Origin: JAJECS01 sp965262745
Lineage (GTDB): Bacteria; Chloroflexota; UBA11872
Assembly (NCBI GenBank): GCA_965262745.1
Contig: OZ253558.1
Span: forward strand, 682,001-746,000
Direction of reading: 5' to 3'
DNA length: 64,000 nucleotides
Position 1 is the first letter of the stretch; every line of letters begins with the position of its first letter. The notes below the pieces were generated by a model. It saw only the letters and a program-made list of their open reading frames with translations, was not told the origin of the DNA and made no database searches. This document shows, piece by piece, positions 42,874 to 51,105 of this stretch. A program made the translations under genes and the position numbers.

Positions 42874-43538
42874 ACGGCAGGCCACGATGCGGGGGCAAGC
42901 GGTACCGCGGCATGCTACTTGTCCGCGGCAGGCGGCGCGAGTCAATGAGCGCGGCTCACGCTGGCGGCGGGCGTGGCGACGGCACGACCGCTCGCCCGCG
43001 AACGGCTCCATAGCTCCGGTGAACTGAAGCCCTCCAGGCCGAGACAGGACGCTAACCTCAGCCGGCCGGCGTGTCCGTGGGAAGCGGCTTGGGATTCCTC
43101 GTGGTTCTCGCAGTTCGCGGCTGGCGATTGTGGGCAAAACCGCCACCGTTACCTTCAGCACGAGGCGATTGACAAGCGTATTCAGCCGTGGGTATCGCCG
43201 GCGCTTAGGCCGTGAGTGAGTTGGGCTGCCGCATATCTGGCAGCCGCTCGACGCTTGGCGCCTGCCAGGGGGGCATCTCCGCCGTATGGGATTCGACGTG
43301 GGCGTGCCCTATGCATGGGCATGCGCATCGCAAGCTGACGGCGTCGGGCGTGTGTGGCAATATTCGGCATGATTTCTTCGGTGTCACAATATTCAAGCTG
43401 TGGTTCGATTGGGTTGTCTGCCAGGACCGGCGTGCGTGGGTGCAGAGGACACGCGTGCGTTAGTCGTTCGTTGGCGCCGCGCTGAGCGCCGAATCGGCGG
43501 CCGGAGGGTCGCTAGATGGATGCCCTTAGGGGGGAAAG
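42874..43538. other. intergenic region; leader of binding protein 1
   Basis: No gene seen in 42874-43200. From about 43200 it becomes similar to the leader at 48470-48805: a GGCTGCC palindrome, GGG-TTCGACGT and GACGGCG blocks, then the ribosome-site-proximal block 43453-43506. The promoter of the transporter locus is presumably here, but no -35/-10 pair is convincing. Confidence 0.5.
43224..43245 (+). promoter_or_regulatory. conserved leader palindrome, cassette 1
   Basis: GGCTGCC (43224-43230), 8-nt spacer, GGCAGCC (43239-43245): a perfect 7-bp inverted repeat about 300 nt upstream of binding protein 1. The same element with the same spacing lies upstream of binding protein 2. Operator or RNA hairpin. 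Confidence 0.45.
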
Positions 43539-45656
43539 ATGGCTCGAGACCTGCTGCTGAGTAGACGACGAATGCTCGCCGTGACCACCGGAGCCGCCGC
43601 CGTTGGCGTGCTGGCGGCATGCGGCGAAGCCGAGGAAGATGAGCCTGAGGCCGAGGCGACCGTCGCACCTGTCGTCACTGCGGCGCCGACCGCCGAGCCG
43701 ACGGCCGTGCCGACCGCCGCCCCGGCCGAGGCGCCGCCGATGACGGCGGAAGGGCGCAACATGGAGGCCATGGGTGTCATGCCCTCGAGCTTCCAGGAGG
43801 CGCCCGCGCTGGCCGCCAAGGTGGCCGCGGGCGAGCTGCCTCCGGTCGAAGATCGAATCCCGTCGGAGCCGCTCGTGTGGCAGCCATGGGAGGCAATCGG
43901 CAACTACGGTGGCCGGATAAACCTCGCCAGCGTGGCGATCTCGGTGGACATCGGGAACATCAACCGCACGGACACCGTCGCCTACAACATGCAGGGCACG
44001 GAGCTGGTCAACGACGCCGTCAAGAAGCACTCGGTGAGCCCCGACCGGACAACGGTGATCTTTGAGTTGCGCAAGGGCCACAAGTGGTCCGACGGCGCGC
44101 CGTTCACCTCCAACGACTTCGTGTGGCACTACGAGAACGACATGCTGAACGAAGAGCTGTCGCCGGCGGGTGCTGGGCCGAAGATCGGCGGCAACCCGCC
44201 AGTCGTGCGTGCGCCGGACGACTTGACCGTCGAAATCGCGTACCCCCAGCCAGCGCCGATTCTGCTGGACCGTCTCGGCCGCGGTGGGACCGAGCGTGGG
44301 TTCTACGTCGTGTCGCACTACATGGAGCAATTCCACGCGGACCACAACCCCGACGCCGCGAAGTTGGCCACCGACGCGGGATTCGAGACCTGGGCACAGC
44401 TCTATCAGGCGAAGAAGCGCTGGGGAGCTCACCAGAATTGGTTTACGAACCACGCGGTCGATCGGCCGGTGCTGGCGCCGTGGACGCTGACGGCCTACGC
44501 GTCGGACCGCGCCCAGCTTGAGCGCAACCCGTATTACCACATCGTCGACACCGAGGGGAACCAGCTTCCCTACGTGGACGGCATAGACTACGAGTTGCTC
44601 GCCGAAAAAGAGGTGTATCAGATCCGGATCACCTCGGGGGTGATCGACTTCGGGCAGTTCGAGCTCGACTTCAACAACATGCCGCTGTACCGGGACAACG
44701 AGGCGACCGGCAACTACACAACCTATATATGCCAGTCTCTCCGCAGTTCCGCCCTGGCGCTCGAGCCCAACTGGACGTACAAGGACGAGGCGGTCGCGGA
44801 GATCTTCCGCGAGCTTGACTTCCGCATCGCCCTCTCGGTGGCTATGGACCGCGACGCCATCAACGAGGCCGTCTACTTCGGTGAAGCCGTCCCGTTGCAG
44901 GGCTCCATCCTCCCGAGCTACAGCTTCTTTCAGGAGGAGTGGGGGTCGATTCACACCGAATACGACCCCGCCAAGGCTAACGAGTTGCTCGACGGCCTGG
45001 GCCTGGACCAGCGGGACGGCGATGGCTGGCGCCTGCGGCCGGACGGCGAGCGCCTCACGCTGATCTTTGAGATCGGCGACGAGGAGGGCCCCAAGGACGC
45101 CATTGCCGAACTGGTCTCCGAGAACTGGCGCGACGTCGGCCTGGACACCCAGTGGGTCCAGATGCGAGAGGCGCTGTACGAGGAGCGCCTGGACCTGCTC
45201 AACGACATCATGATCGGCACCGAGCACACGGAAGCCTCGGCGTACTTCACGCGCTGGGTCCCGTGGGTCTGGGGTTACCGCGACAAGCGTTGCGTCTGGG
45301 CCGGTGCCTGGACCGAGTGGTTCTCCACCACCGATTGGAGCGAAGCGGGCGGGTTCGTCACCAACGACGGCACCAGCGGTCCCGAGCCACCGCCGGAGAT
45401 CAAAGAGAACGCTGCAGCCAGGTTTCGCTGGCAACTGACAATTCCGGGCACTCCCGAGTACGACGAGCTGGGCATCGCCTACTTCGGCTGGCAGGCGGAG
45501 AATCTGACGGTGCTCGGCACCGTGGGCCTGGCCCCGCAGCCGACGATCGTCAACAACCGGGTCAAGAACGTTCCGAACGAGGATCTCTGGTTCGGCGCCG
45601 GGGCCAACTTCACCAAGCCGTACCGCGCGTTCCAGTGGTTCATCCCGGAGGCGTAA
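43539..45656 (+). CDS. ABC transporter substrate-binding lipoprotein 1 (SBP_bac_5, peptide/nickel family)
   Basis: 705 aa. The N-terminus has a twin-arginine stretch (LLLSRRRMLAV) and a lipobox (GVLAAC, Cys28), followed by a Glu/Ala/Pro-rich linker (30-70). This is the Tat-lipoprotein layout. The family-5 core is clear: FELRKGHKWSDGAPFTSNDF (piecewise), ALEPNWTYKDEAVAEIFREL and DFRIALSVAMDRDAINEAVY (piecewise). ATG follows GGGGGGAAAG. Very similar to binding protein 2. Ligand is probably a peptide or similar oligomer. Followed by an intercistronic hairpin and a DppB-type permease. Confidence 0.88.
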   Translation: MARDLLLSRRRMLAVTTGAAAVGVLAACGEAEEDEPEAEATVAPVVTAAPTAEPTAVPTAAPAEAPPMTAEGRNMEAMGVMPSSFQEAPALAAKVAAGELPPVEDRIPSEPLVWQPWEAIGNYGGRINLASVAISVDIGNINRTDTVAYNMQGTELVNDAVKKHSVSPDRTTVIFELRKGHKWSDGAPFTSNDFVWHYENDMLNEELSPAGAGPKIGGNPPVVRAPDDLTVEIAYPQPAPILLDRLGRGGTERGFYVVSHYMEQFHADHNPDAAKLATDAGFETWAQLYQAKKRWGAHQNWFTNHAVDRPVLAPWTLTAYASDRAQLERNPYYHIVDTEGNQLPYVDGIDYELLAEKEVYQIRITSGVIDFGQFELDFNNMPLYRDNEATGNYTTYICQSLRSSALALEPNWTYKDEAVAEIFRELDFRIALSVAMDRDAINEAVYFGEAVPLQGSILPSYSFFQEEWGSIHTEYDPAKANELLDGLGLDQRDGDGWRLRPDGERLTLIFEIGDEEGPKDAIAELVSENWRDVGLDTQWVQMREALYEERLDLLNDIMIGTEHTEASAYFTRWVPWVWGYRDKRCVWAGAWTEWFSTTDWSEAGGFVTNDGTSGPEPPPEIKENAAARFRWQLTIPGTPEYDELGIAYFGWQAENLTVLGTVGLAPQPTIVNNRVKNVPNEDLWFGAGANFTKPYRAFQWFIPEA

Positions 45657-45670
45657 TCGCGATCTGAGTC

Positions 45671-45709
45671 GCTGGGAGCCGCCGGTCGATCCGGTCGGCG
45701 GCTCCCAGC
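45671..45709 (+). terminator. intercistronic hairpin after binding protein 1
   Basis: 14-bp perfect stem: GCTGGGAGCCGCCG (45671-45684) and CGGCGGCTCCCAGC (45696-45709), 11-nt loop. No T tract. The same hairpin, with the closing pair changed, follows binding protein 2. More likely an mRNA-stabilising or attenuating element that lifts binding-protein over permease expression than a full terminator. Confidence 0.7.
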
Positions 45710-45782
45710 GGCAACGGTCGCGGCGTTTCCACAATTTGGTCGCTTCGAAGGTTAGGAGATTGGATATCCAGGGACGAAGAGC

Positions 45783-46796
45783 ATGAGGTCCTACCTGGCC
45801 AAACGAATGCTGTTCATGGTCGCCAGCTGGTGGTTGCTGAGCGTCGTCGTGTTCATCGTCATTCAGCTCCCGCCCGGCGACTACCTCACGACCTACATCG
45901 CCGGCCAGGCGCGGACCGGAACCTTCTTGGAGCTCGAAGAGATCGCGGCGCTCAAGGCCTACTACGGGCTCGACCGCACGCCGATCGAGCAGTATCTCTT
46001 CTGGGCCGGCCGCTTCGTCATCGGCGACTTGGGCCGCTCGTTTGGCAGCTATGGGCGCACCAACGAGCAACCCGTCATCGAGGTTCTCGCTGAGGTGCTG
46101 CCCTTCACGGTGCTGCTGTCCAGCCTGGCGATCATGTTCACGTATGCGGTCGCCATTCCAATCGGTATCTATTCCGCCACCCACCAGTACCGACCCGGCG
46201 ACTACTTCTTCACCGCCCTCGGCTTCATCGGGTTGGCGGTTCCCAATTTCATGCTGGCCTTGGTCTTGATGTATTTCTTCTTCCAGGCCTTTGGCATCAC
46301 CGCCGGCGGGCTGTTCTCGCCCGAGTACGCGCTGGCCGATTGGAGCCTGGAGAGGCTTGGGGACATGATTTCACACTTGTGGGTGCCGATCATCGTGCTC
46401 GGCACCGCGGGTACGGCCTCCATCATGCGCGTGATGCGCGGTGTGCTGCTGGATGAGCTCGGCAAGCAATACGTCATCACGGCGCGCGCGCGCGGCGTCT
46501 CCGAGCGGCGGCTGCTGTTCAAGTACCCGGTGCGCCTGGCGCTCAATCCCATCATCAGCAGCCTGGCCTACATCCTGCCGGCCATCTTCGGCGGCAATCC
46601 CATCGTGGCCATTGTGCTCAGCCTGCCCATGACGGGGCCCATATTGCTCAACGCGCTGCTGGCGCAGGACATGTTCCTGGCCGGCAGCATCATCATGGTG
46701 GAGGGAGCGATCGTGATCTTCGGCACGTTCCTCTCCGACATCCTGCTGGCGGTGGTGGATCCACGAATCCGCCAAGAACGCGCCCTGACGGGCTGA
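45783..46796 (+). CDS. ABC transporter permease, DppB type (copy 1)
   Basis: 337 aa, about six membrane helices. The N-terminal YLAKRMLFMVASWWLLSVVVFIV is followed by the typical GDYLTTYIAGQ and YGLDRTPIEQYLFW. The EAA-type coupling loop is ARARGVSERRLLFKYPVRLALNP. Part of cassette 1 with binding protein 1. Its first third contains a 163-nt block identical to copy 2. Passes a peptide-like solute in complex with a DppC-type partner, of which only one exists at the locus. Confidence 0.88.
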   Translation: MRSYLAKRMLFMVASWWLLSVVVFIVIQLPPGDYLTTYIAGQARTGTFLELEEIAALKAYYGLDRTPIEQYLFWAGRFVIGDLGRSFGSYGRTNEQPVIEVLAEVLPFTVLLSSLAIMFTYAVAIPIGIYSATHQYRPGDYFFTALGFIGLAVPNFMLALVLMYFFFQAFGITAGGLFSPEYALADWSLERLGDMISHLWVPIIVLGTAGTASIMRVMRGVLLDELGKQYVITARARGVSERRLLFKYPVRLALNPIISSLAYILPAIFGGNPIVAIVLSLPMTGPILLNALLAQDMFLAGSIIMVEGAIVIFGTFLSDILLAVVDPRIRQERALTG

Positions 46797-46870
46797 CACG
46801 GAACGAGTCTCCTGCAGACCGTCGGCACCGCGCTGCTGAATAAGACGACCTGCGATTGCGGTCACCGACG

Positions 46871-47205
46871 TGGTTCGCCACCACCGATTGGAGACCAGAG
46901 GATGGCTTCGCCTGAGGCGAGGCCACCACGGGCCCCGAACCGACAAAGATCAAGGCCATTGCCGACGCCGAGTTTCAGTAGCCGAGCACCGCTCCAGCAC
47001 TCCCGAGTACCACGAGATCGGCAAGAAGCACTTCGGTTGGCAGGCGGAGCAGTTGACGGTCTTGCGCACCGTGGGCCTGGCCCCGCAGCCGACGATCATC
47101 AACAACCGGTTGAAGAACGTTCCGGACGAGGACCTCGGGTTCGGTGCCGGGGCCAACTTCACCAAGCCCTACTACGGGTTCCAGTGGTTCATTCCGGACG
47201 CATGA
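46871..47205 (+). pseudogene. binding-protein pseudogene, C-terminal remnant (cassette 2)
   Basis: Corresponds to the last roughly 112 codons of binding proteins 1/2. WFATTDW appears first, then an in-frame TGA (46913) and TAG (46979). A one-base shift near 46996 then leads into STPEYHEIGKKHFGW, TVGLAPQPTIINNR and ANFTKPYYGFQWFIPDA, ending at 47205. All N-terminal domains are missing. It is closest to binding protein 2 (WFATT, EQLTVL, WFIPDA). Confidence 0.85.
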
Positions 47206-47322
47206 TCGCGATCTGGTTAGTTGCGGTCGCAAGGTCTGCGCTAGTCTGGCGGCTCGCAAGGGTCGGACGATTGGGCTGCCGGTGTCCACTTTGAGGCCGG
47301 GCGTCCGTGAGGGGCGCAACGC

Positions 47323-48333
47323 ATGAGGGCCTACCTGCTTCGGCGATTGCTGTTCATGATCGCCAGCTGGTGGTTGCTGAGCGTCGTCGTGTTCATCGTC
47401 ATTCAGCTCCCGCCCGGCGACTACCTCACGACCTACATCGCCGGCCAGGCGCGGACCGGAACCTTCTTGGAGCTCGAAGAGATCGCGGCGCTCAAGGCCT
47501 ACTACGGGCTCGACCGCACGCCCATCGAACAGTATTTCTTCTGGGCCGGCCGCTTCGTCATCGGCGACTTGGGCCGCTCGTTTGGCAGCACTCGCTCCGT
47601 CGAGCAACCCGTCATCGAGGTTCTCGCTGAGGTGCTGCCCTTCACGATCCTGCTGTCCAGCCTGGCGATCATGTTCACGTATGCGGTTGCCATTCCAATC
47701 GGTATCTATTCCGCCACCCACCAGTACCGACCCGGCGACTACTTCTTCACCGCCATCGGCTTCATCGGGTTGGCGGTTCCCAACTTCATGCTGGCCTTGG
47801 TCTTGATGTATTTCTTCTTCCAGACTTTCGGCATCAGCGCCGGCGGGCTGTTCTCGCCCGAGTACGCGCTGGCCGATTGGAGCCTGGCGCGGCTTGGGGA
47901 CATGATTTCGCACTTGTGGGTGCCGATCATCGTGCTCGGCACCGCGGGTACGGCCTCCATCATGCGCGTGATGCGCGGCGTGCTGCTGGATGAGCTCGGC
48001 AAGCAATACGTCATCACGGCGCGGGCGCGCGGCATCTCCGAGCGGCGGCTGCTGTTCAAGTACCCGGTGCGCCTGGCGCTCAACCCGATCATCAGCAGCC
48101 TGGCCTACATCCTGCCGGCCATCTTCGGCGGCAATCCCATCGTGGCCATCGTGCTCAGCCTGCCCATGACGGGGCCCATTCTGCTCAACGCGTTGCTGAC
48201 GCAGGACATGTTCCTGGCTGGCAGCATCATCATGGTGGAGGGAGCGATCGTCATCTTCGGCACGTTCCTCTCCGACATCCTGCTCGCGCTGGTGGATCCG
48301 CGTATCCGCCAAGAACGCGCCTTGACGGGCTGA
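47323..48333 (+). CDS. ABC transporter permease, DppB type (copy 2)
   Basis: 336 aa, nearly identical to copy 1; differences cluster in the early periplasmic loop (SFGSTRSVEQP versus a longer one) and single conservative changes. Same coupling loop (ARARGISERRLLFKYPVRLALNP). ATG follows GAGGGGCGCAACGC. Its own binding-protein gene has decayed, so it either serves another binding protein or is redundant. Frame intact, so it is under selection or was duplicated recently. Confidence 0.87.
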   Translation: MRAYLLRRLLFMIASWWLLSVVVFIVIQLPPGDYLTTYIAGQARTGTFLELEEIAALKAYYGLDRTPIEQYFFWAGRFVIGDLGRSFGSTRSVEQPVIEVLAEVLPFTILLSSLAIMFTYAVAIPIGIYSATHQYRPGDYFFTAIGFIGLAVPNFMLALVLMYFFFQTFGISAGGLFSPEYALADWSLARLGDMISHLWVPIIVLGTAGTASIMRVMRGVLLDELGKQYVITARARGISERRLLFKYPVRLALNPIISSLAYILPAIFGGNPIVAIVLSLPMTGPILLNALLTQDMFLAGSIIMVEGAIVIFGTFLSDILLALVDPRIRQERALTG

Positions 48334-48805
48334 CCCGGCAACGAGCGCCCTCGACGTCGGCACCGCGGCGAGTTCACGGACGCTGAACGAAACGACGCAC
48401 AACCCGCGACCGGGTCCATTGACACGCGATTTCGGCTCAGGGTATCGTCGGCCGCCGAACCGTCGAATCGGTAGGGCTGCCGCCCATTTGGCAGGCGCAG
48501 CATTAGGTTGCGCGTGTCTGGGGAGGCTCGTCCAGCTGGTGGGGTTCGACGTTGACGTGCGCGATCAGGGGGGCTCGCAAGTCGAAAGCAGACGGCGCCG
48601 GGCGCCTGTGGCATTATGCGGCGTGGCTTTCGCGACGCCGCCGATCCAAGCAATGGCTACCGTAGCTTTGTGCAGGTTCGGCGCGCGCGGAAGCAGAGGA
48701 CAACAGAACAAGCGTGCGTCAGTCGTTTCGCTGGTGCCACGCTGAGTGCCGAATCGGCGGCCGGAGTGCCGCCGAGGGGACCGTTAAGACCCGAAGGGGG
48801 AGAGG
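48334..48805. other. leader of binding protein 2
   Basis: No gene. Contains the cassette leader again: the GGCTGCC palindrome (48475-48496), GGGTTCGACGT and GACGGCGCCGGGCG blocks, and the ribosome-site-proximal block 48712-48766, homologous to 43453-43506. Presumably a second promoter, giving cassette 3 separate expression. Confidence 0.5.
48475..48496 (+). promoter_or_regulatory. conserved leader palindrome, cassette 3
   Basis: GGCTGCC (48475-48481), 8-nt spacer, GGCAGGC (48490-48496). Same arms (one change) and same spacing as the element at 43224-43245. Confidence 0.45.
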
Positions 48806-50950
48806 ATGACTCGAGATTTGTTGCTGAGTAGACGGCGAATGCTCGCCGTGACCGCTGGAGCCGCCACCGTTGGCGTGCTTGCGGCGTGTGGTGAAGCTGA
48901 GGACGAAGTTACGGAGGCGACGGCTGCGCCGACCGCGGCACCCGCCGTCACGACCGCCGCACCTGCGGAACCCGCCGTCACGACCGCGGCACCCGCCGTC
49001 ACGACCGCCGCACCTGCCCCGACCGCGGCCATGACCGAAGCGCCGATGGGCGACTTCGGGCCCTCCATGACCATGCCCTCGAGCTTCCAGGAGGCGCCTT
49101 CGCTGGCCGCCAAGGTGGCCGCGGGCGAGCTGCCTCCGGTCGAGGAACGCATTCCGTCGGAGCCGCTCGTGTGGCAGCCGTTTGAGGAGATTGGCACCTA
49201 CGGGGGCCGCATGAACTTCGCCAGCGTGGCGATCTCGGTTGACATCGGGAACATCAACCGCACGGACGCCGTGGCCTACAACATGCAGGGCACCAAGCTG
49301 GTGAACGACGCCGTCAAGAGTCACGAGATGAGTTCCGACCTCACGACGGTCATCTATCAATTGCGCAAGGGCCACAAGTGGTCCGACGGCGCGCCGTTCA
49401 CCTCCGAGAACTTCGTCTGGCACTACGAGAACGACATGCTAAACGAAGAGCTGTCACCCTCGGGGCCGGGTCCGAAGATTGCCGGCAATCCGCCGACCGT
49501 GCGTGCGCCGGACGAGTTGACCGTGGAGATTTCGTACCCGGAGGCGGTGCCGATTCTGCTGGACCGTCTGGGTCGCGGTGGGAGCGAGCGCGGGCTCTAC
49601 ATCTCGTCGCACTACATGCAGCAATTCCACGCGGACTACAACCCCAACGCCGAGAAAGAGGCTACCGACGACGGATTCGACAACTGGACGCAGCGCTACC
49701 AGGCGAAGAAGCGCTGGGGCGCGCACCAGACGTGGTTCACGGAGCATGCGGTCAATCGACCGGTGCTGGCCCCGTGGACGCTGACGGCCCACGCGGCCGA
49801 CCGCGCCGCGCTTGAGCGCAACCCGTACTACCACATCGTCGACACCGCCGGGAATCAGCTCCCCTACGTGGACGGTCTGGACTACGAGCTGCTGTCGGAC
49901 AAAGAGGTCTACCAGCTCCGGATCACCGCCGGGGCGCTTGACTTCGGGCAGTTCGAGCTCGACTTCAACAACATGCCGCTGTACCGGGACAACGAGGCGT
50001 CGGGCAACTACACGACCCATATATGCAAGGCCCTCCGCAGTTCCGCCCTGGCGCTCCTGCCCAACTGGACGTACAAGGACGAGGCGGTCGCGGAGATCTT
50101 CCGCGAGCTTGACTTCCGCTTTGCCATCTCGGTGGCGATCGACCGTGACGCCATCAACGATGCCGTGTACTTCGGGCAGGCAGTTCCGCTCCAGGCCTCC
50201 ATCCTCCCGAGCTACAGCTTCTATGAGGAGGAGTGGGGGTCGATTGCAACCGAATTCGACCCTGCCAAGGCCAACGAGCTGCTCGACGGCCTGGGTCTGG
50301 ACCAGCGGGATAGCGAAGGCTGGCGCCTGCGACCGGACGGCGAGCGCCTGACGCTGGTCTTTGAGATCGGCGACGAAGAGGGCCCGAAGGACTCGATCGC
50401 CGAGTTGGTGGCCGAGAACTGGCGGGACGTCGGGCTGGACACCCAGTGGAACCAGATAAAGCGCCCGCTGTACGAGGAGCGCCTGGACCTGCTCACCGAG
50501 ATCATGATCGGTACCGAGCACACGGAGGCCAGTGGGTACTTCACGCGCTGGGTTCCGTGGGTCTGGGGCTACAAGGGCAAGCGCGCCGTCTGGGCCGGTG
50601 GTTGGACCAAGTGGTTCGCCACCACCGAATGGACTCCGGACGGCGGCTTCGCTCCAGGCGCTTCCACCGAGGGCCCCGAGCCGCCGGCGGATGTCAAGGC
50701 CAACGCCGACGCCAAGTTCCGATGGCTGAACACGATTCCGGGCACACCGGAGTACGACACGATCGGCAAGGAGTACTTCGGGTGGCAGGCGGAGCAGTTG
50801 ACGGTCTTGGGCACCGTGGGCCTGGCCCCGCAGCCCCTGATCATCAACAACCGAGTGAAGAACTTCCCGACCGACGACCTCTGGTTCGGCGCCGGGTCCA
50901 ACTTCACCAAGCCGTACCGCGCGTTCCAGTGGTTCATCCCGGACGCGTAA
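48806..50950 (+). CDS. ABC transporter substrate-binding lipoprotein 2 (SBP_bac_5, peptide/nickel family)
   Basis: 714 aa, closely similar to binding protein 1 over its length. Tat-type start (LLLSRRRMLAV), lipobox GVLAAC with Cys28, then a Thr/Ala/Pro linker expanded by a short tandem repeat (48939-49018). Family-5 motifs: YQLRKGHKWSDGAPFTSENF, ALLPNWTYKDEAVAEIF and FAISVAIDRDAIND. ATG follows GGGGGAGAGG. Heads cassette 3, followed by hairpin, DppB, DppC and the two ATPases. Confidence 0.88.
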   Translation: MTRDLLLSRRRMLAVTAGAATVGVLAACGEAEDEVTEATAAPTAAPAVTTAAPAEPAVTTAAPAVTTAAPAPTAAMTEAPMGDFGPSMTMPSSFQEAPSLAAKVAAGELPPVEERIPSEPLVWQPFEEIGTYGGRMNFASVAISVDIGNINRTDAVAYNMQGTKLVNDAVKSHEMSSDLTTVIYQLRKGHKWSDGAPFTSENFVWHYENDMLNEELSPSGPGPKIAGNPPTVRAPDELTVEISYPEAVPILLDRLGRGGSERGLYISSHYMQQFHADYNPNAEKEATDDGFDNWTQRYQAKKRWGAHQTWFTEHAVNRPVLAPWTLTAHAADRAALERNPYYHIVDTAGNQLPYVDGLDYELLSDKEVYQLRITAGALDFGQFELDFNNMPLYRDNEASGNYTTHICKALRSSALALLPNWTYKDEAVAEIFRELDFRFAISVAIDRDAINDAVYFGQAVPLQASILPSYSFYEEEWGSIATEFDPAKANELLDGLGLDQRDSEGWRLRPDGERLTLVFEIGDEEGPKDSIAELVAENWRDVGLDTQWNQIKRPLYEERLDLLTEIMIGTEHTEASGYFTRWVPWVWGYKGKRAVWAGGWTKWFATTEWTPDGGFAPGASTEGPEPPADVKANADAKFRWLNTIPGTPEYDTIGKEYFGWQAEQLTVLGTVGLAPQPLIINNRVKNFPTDDLWFGAGSNFTKPYRAFQWFIPDA
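48939..49018 (+). repeat. short tandem repeat in binding-protein linker
   Basis: CCCGCCGTCACGACCGC occurs at 48941, 48971 and 48992 (spacing 30 and 21 nt, always in frame), encoding PAVTTAAPA-type units in the flexible linker. Binding protein 1 lacks these units. Confidence 0.75.
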
Positions 50951-50964
50951 TCGCGATCTAAGTC

Positions 50965-51003
50965 ACTGGGAGCCGCCGGTCGATCCGGTCGGCGGCTCCC
51001 AGT
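50965..51003 (+). terminator. intercistronic hairpin after binding protein 2
   Basis: Stem ACTGGGAGCCGCCG (50965-50978) with CGGCGGCTCCCAGT (50990-51003), loop GTCGATCCGGT identical to cassette 1. The closing G-C pair of cassette 1 is A-T here, a compensatory change. No T tract. Confidence 0.72.
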
Positions 51004-51105
51004 GGCAGCGGTCGCAAAGTCTGCGCTAACCTAGTAAACTCCAAGGTCAATCGATTGGGTCATCGGTTCTGATTTGAGGTCGGGCGTCAGAGAGGGACGC
51101 AGCTC

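Noticed and set aside
43224..43245. tRNA, riboswitch or CRISPR repeat in the transporter leader
   Set aside because: Only two copies of a short palindrome with fixed spacing; no tRNA arms, no known riboswitch core and no repeat-spacer array.
45671..45709. Rho-independent terminator ending the binding-protein transcript
   Set aside because: The stem is strong but no T tract follows and the co-directional permease begins 74 nt later; treated as an intercistronic hairpin instead.
43512..46184. An 890-codon open frame on the minus strand across binding protein 1 and the permease
   Set aside because: It is antisense to two genes with full family motifs, has repetitive Arg/His/Gly-rich composition and no domain; an artefact of high GC codon bias.
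46975..48402. A 475-codon minus-strand frame across permease copy 2
   Set aside because: Mirror image of the permease coding frame; a similar antisense frame appears under copy 1 and copy 3, as expected for duplicated GC-rich genes.
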